Source: Methylobacterium sp. Leaf104 (GTDB lineage: Bacteria; Pseudomonadota; Alphaproteobacteria; Rhizobiales; Beijerinckiaceae). From it: 64,000 nt of DNA. A program made the position numbers and the translations under genes. The DNA lies in contig NZ_LMMZ01000002.1 in assembly GCF_001422885.1 (NCBI RefSeq), positions 147,320-211,319 of the forward strand. Direction: 5' to 3'. This document shows, piece by piece, positions 17,159 to 26,994 of this stretch. Under the pieces are notes generated by a model, which worked only from the letters and a program-made list of their open reading frames with translations, was not told the origin of the DNA and made no database searches. Each line of letters opens with the position of its first letter. Positions within the stretch are counted from its first letter, which is position 1.

Positions 17159-17635
17159 ATGACGCGCGTCCGGCACATGGCACTCTGGCTCGCTGCGGTG
17201 ATCGCCCTGATCACCGTGGGCCTCGTGCCGTCCGGCGCCGAGGCCCATGGCGGCCATCCCCATGCCGCGGGCGTCGCCGCCCATGCCGCGGGCGTGGCCG
17301 CGACCGCCCTCCCCCCGGCCGCTTCGGCCGAGGTCCGGACCGGCGGAGAGGCTCTGCTGATCGAGACCCGGATGCTTCTGCCCCAGGCCGCCATCCGGAC
17401 GGCCGTCGTGCTGTCGGCCTCCCCGACCCGGACGCTGAGCACCGGCGCCTGCGACGGCACCGGCTGCAATGCCGGCTGCCGGAGCCCGAGCGCCTGCTGC
17501 ACCGGAGCCGGGCTCGCCCCGGACAGCGACGAGGCGGCGGGCCCGCGCGGGTCCGGCGACCGCGCCCTGGCGCGCGCCCTCCCCGCCCGGACGGACGTCG
17601 TCCCGGAAGCCCTTCCCGAACCGCCCAGATCCTAA
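17159..17635 (+). CDS. Small secreted His/Cys-containing protein at head of metal-efflux operon
   Basis: Predicted exported protein of 158 residues. A hydrophobic segment (about residues 7-25) ends in the signal-like GAEA, directly followed by HGGHPHAAGVAAHAAG, a His-rich patch. Near the middle is a cysteine cluster, CDGTGCNAGCRSPSACC, that could bind metal. No family is recognised. It precedes the adaptor gene by about 100 bp on the same strand, and the His and Cys content suggests a metal-binding or sensing role in the efflux operon; that is inference. The frame is open far upstream, but only this ATG gives a signal peptide. Confidence 0.6.
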   Translation: MTRVRHMALWLAAVIALITVGLVPSGAEAHGGHPHAAGVAAHAAGVAATALPPAASAEVRTGGEALLIETRMLLPQAAIRTAVVLSASPTRTLSTGACDGTGCNAGCRSPSACCTGAGLAPDSDEAAGPRGSGDRALARALPARTDVVPEALPEPPRS

Positions 17636-17735
17636 GCCAGACGCTGCCCCGCGTCCGCCGGGCCTTCGAGCCTCCCCACGGGAGGCGCGAGGCCGGGACG
17701 CCGTTCCGTGTTCCCCGGCGAAAGAATCCTGGTCC

Positions 17736-19478
17736 ATGTCCCGCTCCCTCGCGGCCGCCCTGCGCGCGCTCGCCCTCCTCGTCGCCCTCGCGCTCCTCGC
17801 CCCCCCGGCCCTGCCCATCCTGTCCGGGCCGGCCCAGGCCCACGAGGGCCACGATCATGGCGCGGAAGCGCCCCCCGCCCCGGCCGCGACCGCCCCGCGG
17901 GCGGAGGCCGTCTCCGAGCGTTTCGAGCTCGTCGCCGTGGTGCAGGGCACCGACCTCGTGCTCTACCTCGACGCCTTCGCCACCAACGCGCCCGTCCCGG
18001 AGGCGAGCGTCGCCGTGATGACGCCGGAGGGCCGGCGCAAGGCCGCCGAGACGGCGCCCGGCACCTACCGCCTCGCGGCCCCCTGGCTCGCGACCGGGGA
18101 CGACCACGACCTCGTCGTCGGCGTCTCCGCCGAGGGCCGCACCGATCTCCTCAACCTCGACCTCCACCTGCCCGCCCCCGCCGAGACCGCGCCCGCCCCG
18201 GTGTCGGCCTCCGCCGCCGCCGCCTCGGCCGCCACCCTGGCCGACCGCCTCGCCCGGCAGAACCCGGTCGCCCTCGCGGCCGGCGGCTTCCTGATGGGGC
18301 TCGGGGTGTTCGCCCTGGCGCGTCGGCGGCGCGCGGGTTCCGTCCTGGTCGGCCTCCTCGCGGTCGGGGCGACGCTGGCGCTCGCCCTCCTCCTCGGCGG
18401 CGCGGCGCAGGCCCATGAGGGCCACGGCCCGGACGCGAAGGAGCCCCCCCTCACCCCGGCGGCGCTGACCGGCGGCACCCTGATGGAGCGGGCGCGGCGC
18501 CTGCCCGACGGCTCGGTCTTCGTGCCCAAATCGCTCCAGCGCCTGCTGGCCCTGCGCACCGGCCTGACGGCCGAGGCATCCGTCACCCGCAGCGCCGAGC
18601 TGCCGGGCCGGATCATCCCCGACCCGAATGCCAGCGGCGTGGTGCAATCCTCCGTCGGCGGCCGGCTGGCGCCACCGGAGCGGGGCTTTCCCCGCCTCGG
18701 CACGCGGGTGGCGCGCGGCGACGTGCTCGCCACCGTGACCCCGCCGGTCCAGGCGGTGGACGTCTCCGACATGCGCCAGCGCCAGGGCGAGCTCGACCAG
18801 CAGATCGCCATCCTGGAGCGCCGGGTCGGGCGCTTCGAGAAGCTCTCCACCACCGGCGCGGTGGCGCAGACCCAGCTCGACGACGCCCGCTCGGAACTCG
18901 GCGGCCTGCGGGACCGCCGCGCCGCCCTCGACGCCATCCGGCGCGAGCCCGAAGCCCTCGTCGCCCCGGTCGACGGCGTCATCGCCGAGGCGAACGCGGT
19001 GGCGGGCGCCATGGCGGCGCCCGGCACGGTGGTCTACCGCATCGTCGACCCGGGCAGGCTCTGGGTCGAGGCCCTCAGCTTCGAGGCCCTGGCCGAGGGC
19101 AGCCGGGCCACCGCGCGGACGGGCGACGGCGGCACCCTGCAGCTCGCCTATCGGGGCACGGGGCTCGCCGACCGCAACCAGGCGGTGCCGGTCCAGTTCG
19201 CGATTCAAGGCGACGGGCGGGGCCTGCGTCTCGGCCAGTTCGTCACCGTGCTGGCCCCCATCGGCCAGGCCCGTCCCGGCCTGCCGGTGGCGCGCTCGGG
19301 CGTGGTGCGGGCGGAGGGCGGCAGCCTCGTCTACGAGCATGTCAGCGCCGAGCGCTTCATGGGCCGCCCGGTACGGGTGGCCCCGCTGGATGCCGACCGG
19401 ATGCTGGTGGATGACGGGATCGCGGCCGGGCGCCGCGTCGTGACCCAGGGCGCCGAACTCCTCGACCAGATCCGCTGA
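17736..19478 (+). CDS. RND periplasmic adaptor (CusB/CzcB-like) with extra N-terminal membrane module
   Basis: Membrane-fusion subunit that joins the RND pump at 19492 to an outer-membrane channel. The 580-residue protein starts with a signal/anchor (residues 9-30) followed by [10 protein letters not shown] (33-42) and a small beta-rich periplasmic domain (about 60-145). Two hydrophobic segments (about 178-195 and 201-222) separated by RRRR come next, then a second AQAHEGH (224-230). The classical adaptor follows: a [36 protein letters not shown] barrel half (in overlapping pieces), the coiled-coil hairpin [21 protein letters not shown], and beta-barrel strands. Typical CzcB/CusB proteins of about 400 residues lack the first 230. 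The stop is 13 bp before the pump gene. Confidence 0.88.
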   Translation: MSRSLAAALRALALLVALALLAPPALPILSGPAQAHEGHDHGAEAPPAPAATAPRAEAVSERFELVAVVQGTDLVLYLDAFATNAPVPEASVAVMTPEGRRKAAETAPGTYRLAAPWLATGDDHDLVVGVSAEGRTDLLNLDLHLPAPAETAPAPVSASAAAASAATLADRLARQNPVALAAGGFLMGLGVFALARRRRAGSVLVGLLAVGATLALALLLGGAAQAHEGHGPDAKEPPLTPAALTGGTLMERARRLPDGSVFVPKSLQRLLALRTGLTAEASVTRSAELPGRIIPDPNASGVVQSSVGGRLAPPERGFPRLGTRVARGDVLATVTPPVQAVDVSDMRQRQGELDQQIAILERRVGRFEKLSTTGAVAQTQLDDARSELGGLRDRRAALDAIRREPEALVAPVDGVIAEANAVAGAMAAPGTVVYRIVDPGRLWVEALSFEALAEGSRATARTGDGGTLQLAYRGTGLADRNQAVPVQFAIQGDGRGLRLGQFVTVLAPIGQARPGLPVARSGVVRAEGGSLVYEHVSAERFMGRPVRVAPLDADRMLVDDGIAAGRRVVTQGAELLDQIR

Positions 19479-19491
19479 AAGGGACGCACCG

Positions 19492-22400
19492 ATGTTCGAG
19501 ACCATCGTCGCGCAGTCCCTGCGCAACCGCCTGCTCGTGCTGGCGCTCGCCGCCGCCCTGGTGCTGACCGGCCTCCTCGCCCTCACCCGCCTGCCCGTGG
19601 ACGTGCTGCCGGACCTCAACCGCCCCACCGTCACGGTGATGACGGAGGCCGAGGGGCTCGCCCCCCCGGAGGTCGAGCAGCGCGTGACCTACCCGATCGA
19701 GACCCGGATGAACGGCCTGCCCGGCGTCACCCGGGTGCGCTCGGTCTCCGGCATCGGCCTGTCCATCGTCACCGTCGAGTTCGCCTGGGACGCCGACCTG
19801 TACCGGGCCCGCCAGTTCGTGGCCGAGCGCCTGGCGCTGGCCCGCTCGGAACTCCCCGCCACCGTGATGCCCCAGATGGGGCCGGTCTCCTCCATCATGG
19901 GCGGCATCCTGCTGGTGGCGGTGACCTCCGAGACCGCGACGCCGATGAGCTTGCGCGAGGCCGCCGACTTCACCATCCGGCCGCGTCTCCTCGCGATCCC
20001 GGGGGTGGCGCAGGTCATCCCCATCGGCGGCGAGGTGCGCCAGTTCCGGGTGGCGCCGAACCCCGCCGCCATGCGGGCGCTGGGCGTCACCAACGCCAGC
20101 CTGACCCAGGCGCTGGAGGGCTTCGGCACCAATGCGGGCGGCGGCTTCACCGATGCGGGCGCCCGCGAGGTGCTGATCCGCGCCATCGGCCGGACCATCG
20201 ACCTCGACGACCTGCGCAACCTCGTGGTGACCACTCCGGCCGGGCCGGTCTACCTGCGCCAGGTCGCGGAGGTGGATTTCGCCCCCCGCCCCCGGCGCGG
20301 CGACGGCGGCTACATGGGCAAGTCCGCCGTGATCGTCTCGGTGGAGAAGCAGCCGGGCATCGACACCGTGCGGCTGACGAAGACCGTGGAGGACGCGCTG
20401 GCCCAGCTCGGCCCCAGCCTGCCCCCCGGCATCGCGGCCGACAAGATCCTGTTCCGGCAGGCGGACTTCATCGAGACCTCCCTGCACAACGTGGTGCAGG
20501 TGCTGCTGGAGGCCGTCGCCGTGGTGGCGGTGGTGCTGTTCGCCTTCCTGATGAACGCGCGCACCACCCTGATCTCGCTCACCGCGATCCCGGTCTCGAT
20601 CCTCGCCACGGCGGCGATCTTCTCCGCCCTGGGGCTGTCGATCAACACGATGACCCTCGGGGGGCTCGCCATCGCCATCGGCGAGCTCGTCGACGACGCG
20701 GTGGTGGACGTGGAGAACATCCTGCGGCGCCTGCGCGAGAACCGGCAGGAGGGCTCGCCGCGCTCGTCCTTCGCGGTGATCGTGGCGGCCTCCAACGAGG
20801 TCCGCTCCGGCATCGTCTACGCCACCGTGATCATCTGCCTCGTCTTCGTGCCGCTCTTCGCCCTCTCGGGCATCGAGGGCCGGCTCTTCGCGCCGCTCGG
20901 GCAGGCCTACATCATCGCGATCCTGTCGAGCCTCGTCGTCTCCCTCACCCTGACGCCCGCCCTCGCCTCCTGGCTGCTCCCCGGGCTCAAGGGCCTGGAG
21001 GCGCCGGAGGGCCGGCTGATCCGCTGGCTCAAGGCCGGCAACACCCGGCTGGTGACCTTCGCCTTCGGCCATCAGCGCCGCGTGATGGCGGCGGCGGTGA
21101 TCGGCGTGGGCCTCGCGGCCTATGCCGCCACCATCCTGCCGCGCGCCTTCCTGCCGGCGTTCAACGAGGGCTCCTTCACCGTCAACCTCGCCTTCACGCC
21201 GGGCATCTCGCTCGTCGAATCGAGCCGGATCGGCGCCATCGCGGAGGGGCTGGTGCTGGACATCCCGGAGGTGGACCGGGTCGGCCGCCGCACCGGCCGG
21301 GCCGAGCTCGACGAGCATGCCGAGGGCGTGCACTCCACCGATCTCGAGATCGGCATGAAAGCCGGCGGGCGGCCGCGCGAGGCCGTCGTGGCCGACCTGC
21401 GGGCGCGTCTCGGGGTGCTGCCGGTCTCGGTCAATATCGGCCAGCCGATCTCGCACCGCCTCGACCACATGCTCTCGGGAGTCAGGGCCGAGATCGCCCT
21501 CAAGCTGTTCGGCGAGGACCTCGACGGCCTGCGCCGCACGGCGGAAAGCCTCAAGGCGGAGTTCGAGACGATCCCCGGCATCACCGACCTCGCCATCGAG
21601 AAGCAGGTCCGCATCCCGCAGCTCGAGGTCCGGGTCGATTCCGGCCGCGCCGCCCTCTACGGCGTCGCCCCCGGCGCCGTGGTCGATGCGGTGAGCCGGC
21701 TGGCCAACGGGCGGGTGGTCTCCACCCTGGTCGACGGCCTGCGCCGCTACGACGTCACCCTGCGCCTGCCCGAATCCGGCCGCTCGGTGGCGGCCCTGCG
21801 CGAGCTCCTGATCGAGACGCCCAACGGCTGGGTCCCGGCCCATGCGCTCGCCGACATCGCCGAGCGCGACGGCCCCAACCAGATTCTTCGCGAGAACGGC
21901 CGGCGCAGGCTGGTGGTGCAGGCCAACACCCAGGCGGGGGCGGACGGCTCGGCCGTGGCCGCCGCCATCGCCGAGACCCTGGCGCGGACCACCCTGCCCC
22001 AGGGCATCACCGCGAACCTGGAGGGCGCGTTCCAGGCGCAGGGGGAGGCGACCCGCACCATCGGGCTCCTCAGCCTCGTCTCGCTGGCCCTGGTCTTCGC
22101 CCTGCTGGCGAGCCGCTACCGCTCCGGCGTGCTGGCCCTCATCGTCATGGGCAACGTGCCGCTGGCGCTGATCGGCAGCGTCACCGCCCTCTCCCTCACG
22201 GGGCTGCCCCTCTCGGTGGCCTCGATGATCGGCTTCGTGACGCTCACCGGCATCGTCGCCCGCAACGGCATCCTGAAGATCAGCCACATCCTCAATCTCG
22301 GGCTGACCGAGGGCCTGCCCTTCGGACCGGCCCTGGTGCTGCGGGCCAGCAACGAGCGGCTGGTGCCGGTGCTGATGACGGCGCTGGCGGCCGGCATCGC

Positions 22401-22623
22401 CCTGGTGCCGCTGCTGGTGGACGGCACGGCGCCCGGCAAGGAGATCCTCCACCCCGTCGCCGTGACCATCTTCGGCGGCCTGTTCAGCGCCACCCTGCTC
22501 GACGCGGCGCTCACCCCCGTCCTCGTCCTGCGCTTCGGCCGGGACGCCTTCGCCCGGCTGCAGGCGGCGCAGGCGCCGTCGGCCGATCCCGCCCCGGGCG
22601 CCCCCGCCCCGGCCCTCTTCTGA
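19492..22623 (+). CDS. Heavy-metal efflux RND pump, CusA/CzcA family
   Basis: Complete HME-RND inner-membrane transporter of 1043 residues. TM1 starts at about residue 12 ([19 protein letters not shown]), followed by [19 protein letters not shown], the universal first porter motif. TM4 carries [21 protein letters not shown] with acidic residues for proton relay. The second half repeats the layout and ends with TM12 near residue 1020. Paralogous to the truncated pump at the left edge, which shares the VVDDAV/LVDDAV variant of TM4. Its adaptor is upstream and a DUF305 protein downstream; no outer-membrane factor gene is nearby, so an unlinked TolC-like channel must be used. The metal is not defined; Cu/Ag or Co/Zn/Cd-type are the family options. 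Confidence 0.94.
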   Translation: MFETIVAQSLRNRLLVLALAAALVLTGLLALTRLPVDVLPDLNRPTVTVMTEAEGLAPPEVEQRVTYPIETRMNGLPGVTRVRSVSGIGLSIVTVEFAWDADLYRARQFVAERLALARSELPATVMPQMGPVSSIMGGILLVAVTSETATPMSLREAADFTIRPRLLAIPGVAQVIPIGGEVRQFRVAPNPAAMRALGVTNASLTQALEGFGTNAGGGFTDAGAREVLIRAIGRTIDLDDLRNLVVTTPAGPVYLRQVAEVDFAPRPRRGDGGYMGKSAVIVSVEKQPGIDTVRLTKTVEDALAQLGPSLPPGIAADKILFRQADFIETSLHNVVQVLLEAVAVVAVVLFAFLMNARTTLISLTAIPVSILATAAIFSALGLSINTMTLGGLAIAIGELVDDAVVDVENILRRLRENRQEGSPRSSFAVIVAASNEVRSGIVYATVIICLVFVPLFALSGIEGRLFAPLGQAYIIAILSSLVVSLTLTPALASWLLPGLKGLEAPEGRLIRWLKAGNTRLVTFAFGHQRRVMAAAVIGVGLAAYAATILPRAFLPAFNEGSFTVNLAFTPGISLVESSRIGAIAEGLVLDIPEVDRVGRRTGRAELDEHAEGVHSTDLEIGMKAGGRPREAVVADLRARLGVLPVSVNIGQPISHRLDHMLSGVRAEIALKLFGEDLDGLRRTAESLKAEFETIPGITDLAIEKQVRIPQLEVRVDSGRAALYGVAPGAVVDAVSRLANGRVVSTLVDGLRRYDVTLRLPESGRSVAALRELLIETPNGWVPAHALADIAERDGPNQILRENGRRRLVVQANTQAGADGSAVAAAIAETLARTTLPQGITANLEGAFQAQGEATRTIGLLSLVSLALVFALLASRYRSGVLALIVMGNVPLALIGSVTALSLTGLPLSVASMIGFVTLTGIVARNGILKISHILNLGLTEGLPFGPALVLRASNERLVPVLMTALAAGIALVPLLVDGTAPGKEILHPVAVTIFGGLFSATLLDAALTPVLVLRFGRDAFARLQAAQAPSADPAPGAPAPALF

Positions 22624-22642
22624 TCCCACGGAGACGAACCCC

Positions 22643-23077
22643 ATGACGATCCCGCGCACCCTGCTCGCGACCCTCGCCCTCCTCGCCCTGACGGCCGCCG
22701 CCCCGGCGGCGGAGGACCATCACCACGACGGGGACGGCCACGACCACGGCCACGGCACCCCGGGCCACACGCACAAGGGGCAGGCGAAGGCCGGGGCCGC
22801 CTCCCCCGCCACCAAGGCGTTCCAGGAAGCCGCCATGCGCATGCACGGCGACATGGAGATCCGCTATTCCGGCGACGTCGACCGCGACTTCGCCGCCGGC
22901 ATGATCCCCCACCATGCCGGCGCCGTCGCCATGGCCCGGGTCGCCCTGCAATATTCGAAGGACCCGGAGGTCCGGGCGCTCGCCGAGGGCATCGTGAGGA
23001 CGCAGGAGGCCGAGGTCGCCCAGCTGCAGGCCATCCTGAAGCGCAAGGACGCGGAGGCGAAGGCCGCGGCGCGCTGA
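22643..23077 (+). CDS. His-rich periplasmic DUF305 protein
   Basis: Secreted protein of 144 residues. After a signal peptide (cut near AAPAAE, residue 23) there is a histidine-rich stretch, [14 protein letters not shown], that probably chelates metal. The DUF305 domain follows: [39 protein letters not shown] (in overlapping pieces) has the conserved Met-His and MIPHHxGA motifs. DUF305 proteins such as CopM bind copper in the periplasm. It follows the pump gene by 19 bp, so it is very likely the last gene of the metal-efflux operon and supports a copper or related soft-metal role. Confidence 0.88.
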   Translation: MTIPRTLLATLALLALTAAAPAAEDHHHDGDGHDHGHGTPGHTHKGQAKAGAASPATKAFQEAAMRMHGDMEIRYSGDVDRDFAAGMIPHHAGAVAMARVALQYSKDPEVRALAEGIVRTQEAEVAQLQAILKRKDAEAKAAAR

Positions 23078-23111
23078 CGGGCGCCCCTGGTCGGGAACCG
23101 CCGCGGTTCTA

Positions 23112-23128
23112 TCTGGAGCCTTTCCAGA
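23112..23128. promoter_or_regulatory. Inverted repeat upstream of the aldehyde oxidoreductase operon
   Basis: tctgga-gcctt-tccaga, a 6-bp perfect inverted repeat with 5-bp spacer, 26 bp before the ATG of the small subunit gene and in an otherwise short gap. The arrangement fits a dimeric repressor or activator site; no regulator gene is adjacent. Confidence 0.35.
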
Positions 23129-23153
23129 CAAGCCGGCCGAGGGCGCTTCCCGC

Positions 23154-23672
23154 ATGAGCTTTCCCATCACGCTGACCGTGAACGGCGCGCGCCGCAGCGT
23201 CGTCCTGGAGGATGCCCGCGTCACCCTCCTCGACCTCCTGCGCGAGCGCCTCGACCTCACCGGGGCCAAGAAGGGCTGCGACCGGGGCCAGTGCGGCGCC
23301 TGCACCATCCTGGTCGAGGGCGTCCGGGTGAATGCCTGCCTGGCGCTCGCGGTCAGCCACGACGGGGCGTCGATCACCACGATCGAGGGTCTGGCCGAAG
23401 GCGAGGCCCTGCACCCGGTCCAGGCCGCCTTCCTCGAACACGACGGCTTCCAGTGCGGCTTCTGCACCCCGGGCCAGATCCTGAGCGCGGTCGGGCTGAT
23501 CCGGGAGGGCCAGACCGGGGGCGACCCCGAGCGGGTGCGCGAGGGCATGAGCGGGAATCTGTGCCGCTGCGGCGCCTATGCGGGCATCACGGAGGCGGTG
23601 CTCAGCGCCCACACGGTGATGACCGGGCCGGACGTCCTGCCCGGCCGCCAGCTCGCGGAGGACGCGGCGTGA
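23154..23672 (+). CDS. Aldehyde/xanthine dehydrogenase family, 2Fe-2S small subunit (PaoA-like)
   Basis: Electron-transfer subunit of a three-component molybdenum hydroxylase. The protein of 172 residues has a plant-ferredoxin-type cluster CDRGQCGACTILVEG plus NAC at residues 40-65, and the second helical [2Fe-2S] domain with CGFCTPG and CRCGAYAG. Unlike E. coli PaoA there is no twin-arginine signal at the N-terminus (MSFPITLTVNG), so the complex is predicted to be cytoplasmic. Its stop overlaps the start of the FAD subunit gene (GTGA). Confidence 0.92.
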   Translation: MSFPITLTVNGARRSVVLEDARVTLLDLLRERLDLTGAKKGCDRGQCGACTILVEGVRVNACLALAVSHDGASITTIEGLAEGEALHPVQAAFLEHDGFQCGFCTPGQILSAVGLIREGQTGGDPERVREGMSGNLCRCGAYAGITEAVLSAHTVMTGPDVLPGRQLAEDAA

Positions 23673-24739
23673 AGGTCTTCGACTACATCCGCGCCACGAG
23701 CGTCGCCGAGGCGGTGGCGGCGGCCGGCCGCCCCGGTGCGGCCTACCTCGCCGGCGGCACGAACCTCGTCGACCTGATGAAGGGCGGGATCACCCGCCCC
23801 GACACCCTGGTGGACATCACCCGCCTGCCCGGCCTCGACCGGATCGAGCGCGGCCCCGACGGCGCGACCCGGATCGGCGCCCTGGTGCGCAACGCGGCCC
23901 TGGCGCACGATCCTGTCATTGCCAAGCGCTACCCGGCCCTGGCGGAGGCCCTGCTCTCGGGCGCCTCGGGGCAGCTGCGCAACGTCGCCACCACCGCCGG
24001 CAACGTGCTGCAGCGGACCCGCTGCCAGTATTTCACCGACACCGCCAGCGCCTGCAACAAGCGCGACCCCGGCGCCGGCTGCGCGGCGCTGGGCGGCGTC
24101 ACGCGGAGCCACGCGGTGCTCGGCTGGAGCGAGCACTGCATCGCCACGCACCCGTCCGACTTCTGCGTGCCGCTCGCGGCGCTCGACGCCACCGTCGAGA
24201 TCGCGGGGCCGGGCGGCGCCCGCTCCGTGCCCCTGGAGGCGTTCCACCGCCTGCCGGGCGACGCGCCTCAGCGCGAGACCGTGCTGGAGCCCGGCGACCT
24301 CGTCGTCGCCGTCACCCTGCCGCCCGAGGCGGAGCACTTCGCGGCCCACAGCCGCTACCTCAAGGTCCGCGAGCGCACCTCCTACGCCTTCGCGGTGGTC
24401 TCGGCGGCGGTCGGATTGCGGATGGACGGGGACAGGATCGGCCAGGCCCGCATCGCGCTCGGCAGCGTCGCCCTGAAGCCCTGGCGGGCGCGGGCGGCGG
24501 AAGACCTGCTGGCCGGCGCCGCCCCCACCCCCGAGGCCTTCGCCAGCGCGGCCGAGGCGGCGCTGACCGAGGCCAGACCCTCGGGCGACAACGCCTACAA
24601 GATCGCGCTCGCCCGCCGCATCGTCGTCCGCGCGCTCACCCTCGCGGCCGCCGGCACGCCGGAGCGCGTGCCGGCGCTTCCTGCGAGTCCCTTTGCCGCC
24701 AGCCCCTCCCCCTCGGCCGGAGCCCCCGTCCATGCCTGA
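23669..24739 (+). CDS. Aldehyde oxidoreductase FAD-binding subunit with extra 4Fe-4S site (PaoB-like)
   Basis: Flavin subunit of 356 residues, translated from a GTG that overlaps the preceding stop. The FAD fold is indicated by AAYLAGGTNLVDLMKGG and SGASGQLRNVATTAGN. Between them and the C-terminal domain is an insertion RTRCQYFTDTASACNKRDPG, then AGCAALGG and EHCIATHPSD. Four cysteines in this arrangement bind an extra [4Fe-4S] cluster in E. coli PaoB, which distinguishes PaoABC-type aldehyde oxidases from xanthine dehydrogenases. The last 25 residues are low-complexity and overlap the next gene by 8 bp. Confidence 0.9.
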   Translation: MKVFDYIRATSVAEAVAAAGRPGAAYLAGGTNLVDLMKGGITRPDTLVDITRLPGLDRIERGPDGATRIGALVRNAALAHDPVIAKRYPALAEALLSGASGQLRNVATTAGNVLQRTRCQYFTDTASACNKRDPGAGCAALGGVTRSHAVLGWSEHCIATHPSDFCVPLAALDATVEIAGPGGARSVPLEAFHRLPGDAPQRETVLEPGDLVVAVTLPPEAEHFAAHSRYLKVRERTSYAFAVVSAAVGLRMDGDRIGQARIALGSVALKPWRARAAEDLLAGAAPTPEAFASAAEAALTEARPSGDNAYKIALARRIVVRALTLAAAGTPERVPALPASPFAASPSPSAGAPVHA

Positions 24740-26963
24740 GCGTCAGCGCCACGGCGCCTCCATCGGCCAGCCCCTCACCCGGCGCGACGGCCATGCCAAG
24801 ATCACGGGTGCCGCCCGCTACAGCGCGGATGTCAGGCCCGAGGGCCTGGCCCACGCGGTGATGGCGGTGAGTTCTGTGGCGCGCGGCCGGGTCGTCCATC
24901 TCGACGTCGCGGCGGCGCAAGCCCATCCGGGCGTGATCGCGGTGATGACCCCGGAGAACGCCCCGAAGCTCGCCAAGTCGCCGGACCTGAAGGACAATCC
25001 CTTCGCGTTCCGCCTCGACCTCCTGCAGAACGACGGCGTGCGCTACGCCAACCAGCCGATCGCGGTGGTCGTCGCCGACACCCTGGAGGCCGCCACCGAG
25101 GGCGCGGCCCTGCTCGCACCCCGCTACGAATCGGAAGCCGTCAGCGTCGCCCTCGGGTCCGGCGAGGTGTTCGCACCCGAGACCATCGGGGCCGGCTCCG
25201 CCACGAACGAGGGCGCGGGCGACCTCGCCGCCGGCATGGCGGCGGCCGAGGCGCGGATCGAGGCGACCTACGACACGGCGGCGCAGTACCACAATGCCCT
25301 GGAGCCCCATTCCAGCGTGGCCCAATGGGACGGCGACCGCCTGACGCTCCATACCCCGACCCAGGCGCTCTGGATCGCGAAGGGCCGGCTCGCCGGCCTC
25401 TTCGGCATCCCGCCCGAGAACATCCACGTGGTCTGCCCCTATCTCGGCGGCGGCTTCGGCTCGAAGGGCTTCATCGCCGCGCCGCAGATCCTCGGGATCA
25501 TGGCGGCGAAGCTCGTCGGGCGCCCGGTCAAGCTGGTGACCCGGCGCGAGCAGATGTTCGGCCCGGTCGGCCACCGCGCCGCCACGCGCCAGACCCTGAA
25601 GCTCGGCGCCACCCGGGACGGGACCCTCACGGCTCTCGACCACCACACCCTGACCCTGACGAGCCGGCACGACGACTTCGTCGAGCCCTCCGGCATCCTC
25701 TCGCGCCACCTCTACGCGGCCGGCGCGATCGCGACCACGCACGCGGTCTCCCGGGCCGATATCGGCACGCCCATCTTCATGCGCGCCCCCGGCGAGGCCT
25801 CGGGCAGCGTCGCGGTGGAGAGCGCGCTGGACGAACTGGCCCTGGAGCTCGATCTCGACCCCCTGGAGATCCGCCTGCGCAACTACGCCGAGGTCGAGCC
25901 GATCACTCACCGGCCCTTCTCCTCGAAGGCCCTGCGCGAATGCTACGCGCAAGGGGCGGAGCGCTTCGGCTGGGCCTCCCGCCCGCGCCGGCCGCGCCAG
26001 ATGCGCGACGCCGACGGGCTCCTGGTCGGCTGGGGGCTCGGCACCGCCACCTACCCGGCCGGGATGATGCAGGGCGAGGCCCGCGCCACCATCCGGGCCG
26101 ACGGCAGCGCGCTGATCGAGACCGCCGCCCAGGACATGGGCCAGGGCGCCTGGACGGTTCTGGCGCAGATCGGCGCCGACGGGCTCGGGCTCCCGATCAC
26201 CCAGGTCGAGCTGCGCATCGGGGATTCGAACCTGCCGAACGGCGGCCTGGCCGGCGGCTCCACCGGCACCGCCACCGGCGGCACGGCGGTCGACAACGCC
26301 GCCAAGGCCGCCATCGCCGCCCTGGCGGAGCTCGCCGTCAACGACCGCGCCTCGCCCCTCTACGGCGCCGGCAATGCCGGCGTCACGGCCTCAGACGGCC
26401 GCCTCGCGCGCCGGGACGACCCCGCCCGCTCCGAATCCTTCGGCGCGATCCTGGCCCGCGCCGGCAGGACCTCCGTCGAGGCCAAGGGACAGGGCCAGGG
26501 CGACCCCGCCACGCGAAAGACCTACGCGATGCACGCGCACGGGGCGGTCTACGCGGAGGTGAAGGTCGATCCGGACCTGGGCCAGATCCGGGTGACGCGC
26601 CTCGTCGGCGCCTTCGCGGCCGGGCGGATCATCAATCCGCACCTCGTGCGCAGCCAGTATTACGGCGGCATGATCTGGGGCGTGTCCCTGGCCCTGCACG
26701 AGCACGCGGTGCTCGACCCGCGCTCGGGCCGGGTGATGAACGGCAATCTCGCCGAGTACCACATCCCGGTGAATGCCGACGTGCCCGCCATGGAGGCGAT
26801 CCTGGTGGAGGAGCACGACCCGCACGTGAACCCGCTGGGCATCAAGGGGGTGGGCGAGATCGGCATCACCGGCACCGCCGGCGCCATCGCCAACGCGGTC
26901 TGGCACGCCACCGGCGTGCGGGTGCGCGACATCCCGATCACCCTCGACCGGCTGCTGGGGTGA
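24732..26963 (+). CDS. Aldehyde oxidoreductase molybdenum-binding subunit (PaoC-like)
   Basis: Catalytic subunit of 743 residues carrying the molybdopterin cytosine dinucleotide cofactor. It oxidises aldehydes to carboxylic acids with water as oxygen donor (family knowledge). Visible signatures are YHNALEPHSSVAQW, YLGGGFGSKGF (cofactor-binding glycines), MRAPGEASG, GGSTGTATGGTAVDNAA, and GIKGVGEIGITGTAGA, where the Glu is the expected catalytic base. The ATG lies inside the last codons of the flavin subunit gene. No XdhC/PaoD-type insertion chaperone gene follows; the next gene is convergent. The substrate range is not deducible. Confidence 0.92.
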   Translation: MPERQRHGASIGQPLTRRDGHAKITGAARYSADVRPEGLAHAVMAVSSVARGRVVHLDVAAAQAHPGVIAVMTPENAPKLAKSPDLKDNPFAFRLDLLQNDGVRYANQPIAVVVADTLEAATEGAALLAPRYESEAVSVALGSGEVFAPETIGAGSATNEGAGDLAAGMAAAEARIEATYDTAAQYHNALEPHSSVAQWDGDRLTLHTPTQALWIAKGRLAGLFGIPPENIHVVCPYLGGGFGSKGFIAAPQILGIMAAKLVGRPVKLVTRREQMFGPVGHRAATRQTLKLGATRDGTLTALDHHTLTLTSRHDDFVEPSGILSRHLYAAGAIATTHAVSRADIGTPIFMRAPGEASGSVAVESALDELALELDLDPLEIRLRNYAEVEPITHRPFSSKALRECYAQGAERFGWASRPRRPRQMRDADGLLVGWGLGTATYPAGMMQGEARATIRADGSALIETAAQDMGQGAWTVLAQIGADGLGLPITQVELRIGDSNLPNGGLAGGSTGTATGGTAVDNAAKAAIAALAELAVNDRASPLYGAGNAGVTASDGRLARRDDPARSESFGAILARAGRTSVEAKGQGQGDPATRKTYAMHAHGAVYAEVKVDPDLGQIRVTRLVGAFAAGRIINPHLVRSQYYGGMIWGVSLALHEHAVLDPRSGRVMNGNLAEYHIPVNADVPAMEAILVEEHDPHVNPLGIKGVGEIGITGTAGAIANAVWHATGVRVRDIPITLDRLLG

Positions 26964-26994
26964 GGCGGAGGGCCGGCAGTCCCGGGGCCGCCGC

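Noticed and set aside
19357..22659. Very long open frame (about 1100 codons) on the minus strand opposite the RND pump
   Set aside because: Its translation is a Gly/Arg/His/Glu-rich string without domain structure. It is the GC-rich antisense shadow of the pump gene.
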